Shown here in pieces: positions 17,917 through 18,396 of a stretch of 18,396 nt of DNA. The position numbers and the translations under genes are program-made. This DNA comes from an uncultured Odoribacter sp. (GTDB lineage Bacteria > Bacteroidota > Bacteroidia > Bacteroidales > Marinifilaceae): assembly GCA_900548135.1 (NCBI GenBank), contig URJC01000015.1, forward strand, positions 1 through 18,396. The letters are read 5' to 3'. Each line of letters starts with the position of its first letter. The first letter of the stretch is position 1. The notes under the pieces are model-generated. The model worked only from the letters and a program-made list of their open reading frames with translations, was not told the DNA's origin and made no database searches.

Positions 17917-18276
17917 TAAAAGGGATAGCCGGAATTTCCAGCTAATCCCTGCACTGGTGCACGATATGCTGTATATTCTGAATGCCGACGGGAACCATCC
18001 CAGCGTCTGATAAGTTTTGAGAAAAGACAAAAAAGACGTGGAACTAACCTCAGAGCCGGCACGCCGAGGTGCTTGCAACACCCATAGAGACCGGATAAGG
18101 CTAGCCCACGCCAGATCATATAGTAATATACGAATCTCATAACATGGGCGTTGCCTACACCGTCTTAGTCTCTATGATGATTTCTCATCAAAAAATTGCA
18201 AGTTTTCCGACGTACTAAGACGCGTAAGTATAACGCACAATACTTCAAAACAGACAGACACCTCCTGCGCCCATCA
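17917..18276 (-). ncRNA. Candidate structured noncoding RNA, about 360 nt, class unknown
   Basis: No convincing protein gene lies here, but the minus strand has dense RNA structure. In 5'-3' order: AAGTAT/ATACTT; helix A, CGTCTTAGT (18222-18214) with ACTAAGACG (18169-18161); a TGATGA-GAAA-TCATCA tetraloop hairpin (18190-18175); helix B, CATAGAGAC (18176-18168) with GTCTCTATG (18091-18083); a long hairpin AGGC/GCCCA with TGGGC/GCCT (18156-18098) capped by a 10-bp stem with one bulged base (18137-18113); GGTGT/GCACC (18082-18068); GACG/CGTC enclosing GGA/TCC (18007-17987); and a terminator, AGGGATTAGC with GCTATCCCT (17950-17921) followed by TTTAT. Helices A and B interleave, giving a pseudoknot or a two-state switch. 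A promoter-like pair lies at 18283-18314. I could not match it to tmRNA, RNase P, SRP or tRNA. 6S RNA or another Bacteroidota RNA class remains possible. Confidence 0.6.
17921..17950 (-). terminator. Terminator hairpin at the 3' end of the candidate RNA
   Basis: On the minus strand AGGGAT(T)AGC pairs with GCTATCCCT, a 9-bp stem with one bulged T. A short inner GGA/TCC extension caps it, and TTTAT follows. No T-run follows it on the plus strand, so it assigns the transcript to the minus strand. Confidence 0.65.
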
Positions 18277-18282
18277 TTTAGA

Positions 18283-18314
18283 CAAAGGAAAGCAAAAACA
18301 CTGAAAAAAACAAA
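18283..18314 (-). promoter_or_regulatory. Promoter-like boxes upstream of the candidate RNA
   Basis: On the minus strand TTTG (18314-18311) is followed after exactly 20 bases by TTCCTTTG (18290-18283), which matches TAnnTTTG at five of six fixed positions. Spacing is right for a Bacteroidota promoter and would start transcription near 18276. The surrounding stretch 18277-18396 is AT-rich and holds no gene I can support. Confidence 0.45.
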
Positions 18315-18396
18315 TGTTGTAAACAAAATACAATTACTTGTCCACAAAATTTACAAAACAATCACCTCACACCCAAGAGATAATAAACAAAAATGG

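Noticed and set aside
17907..18140. 77-codon open frame on the minus strand inside the structured region
   Set aside because: Its residues (rich in R, C, W, Y) look like translated structured RNA, it has no recognisable motif, and it overlaps the terminator hairpin.
18113..18222. Group I intron core: the string AGAGACTAAGACGG and the A/B helix order resemble the P7/P3 region of group I introns
   Set aside because: Only about 37 bases lie between the two 5' strands, too few for P4-P6. No P/Q elements or S element like ATAGTCC is in the right place, and no split exon gene flanks it.
18165..18347. 60-codon open frame on the minus strand at the right end
   Set aside because: It spans the putative promoter and 5' part of the RNA, with no family resemblance; its hydrophobic start comes from T-rich noncoding DNA.
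17917..18396. tmRNA, RNase P RNA, SRP RNA or tRNA as identity of the right-end RNA
   Set aside because: I see no tag reading frame or tRNA-like ends, no GAGGAAAGTCC motif, no GGAAGGAAGCA-type SRP loop and no T-loop GGTTCGA on either strand.

Overview
The window looks like chromosomal DNA from a Bacteroidota species, most likely order Bacteroidales. The evidence is the moderately AT-rich, housekeeping-type gene content, the near absence of Shine-Dalgarno sequences, and promoters of the Bacteroides type (a TTG/TTTG box about 19-20 bases upstream of TAnnTTTG). Protein families such as the S9 peptidase, the BD-FAE-like esterase lipoprotein and a sirtuin without zinc cysteines fit this. A more precise placement (for example an Odoribacter or Butyricimonas relative) would be a guess. 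I see no IS element, phage, CRISPR array, rRNA or tRNA.

Layout: alaS occupies the left end on the minus strand and runs off the window. It is divergent from a plus-strand run of a membrane-anchored M23 peptidase, a MerR-type regulator, a NIF3/DUF34 protein and a C4 zinc-ribbon coiled-coil protein, which ends at a strong terminator. Next come valS, a frameshifted SIR2 deacylase and rlmD, closely spaced. A perfect 11-bp hairpin separates rlmD from convergent dps and, upstream of dps on the same strand, an esterase-like lipoprotein. That lipoprotein is divergent from the fluoride channel gene crcB. crcB converges on a large secreted S9 peptidase across a two-tier hairpin. The S9 gene is divergent from an AlkD-like HEAT-repeat protein, which is followed by ATP-dependent PEP carboxykinase (pckA) with its own promoter and terminator.

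Functionally this is mostly core metabolism: translation (alaS, valS, rlmD), gluconeogenesis (pckA), oxidative-stress iron storage (dps), fluoride export (crcB), and envelope or secreted hydrolases. The genes are a mix of transcription units, not one system.

The least explained part is the right end (about 17.83-18.4 kb). It has no convincing protein gene, but its minus strand carries a promoter-like box pair, many nested hairpins, two interleaved 9-bp helices that would form a pseudoknot, and a terminator hairpin followed by a short T-rich run. I interpret it as an unidentified structured noncoding RNA of about 360 nt. It is the best candidate here for something undescribed, though it could be a known RNA class I cannot name by eye. 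Other points worth checking are the sirtuin frameshift, paired operator-like repeats 21 bp apart upstream of pckA, and the heptamer repeats before the zinc-ribbon gene.
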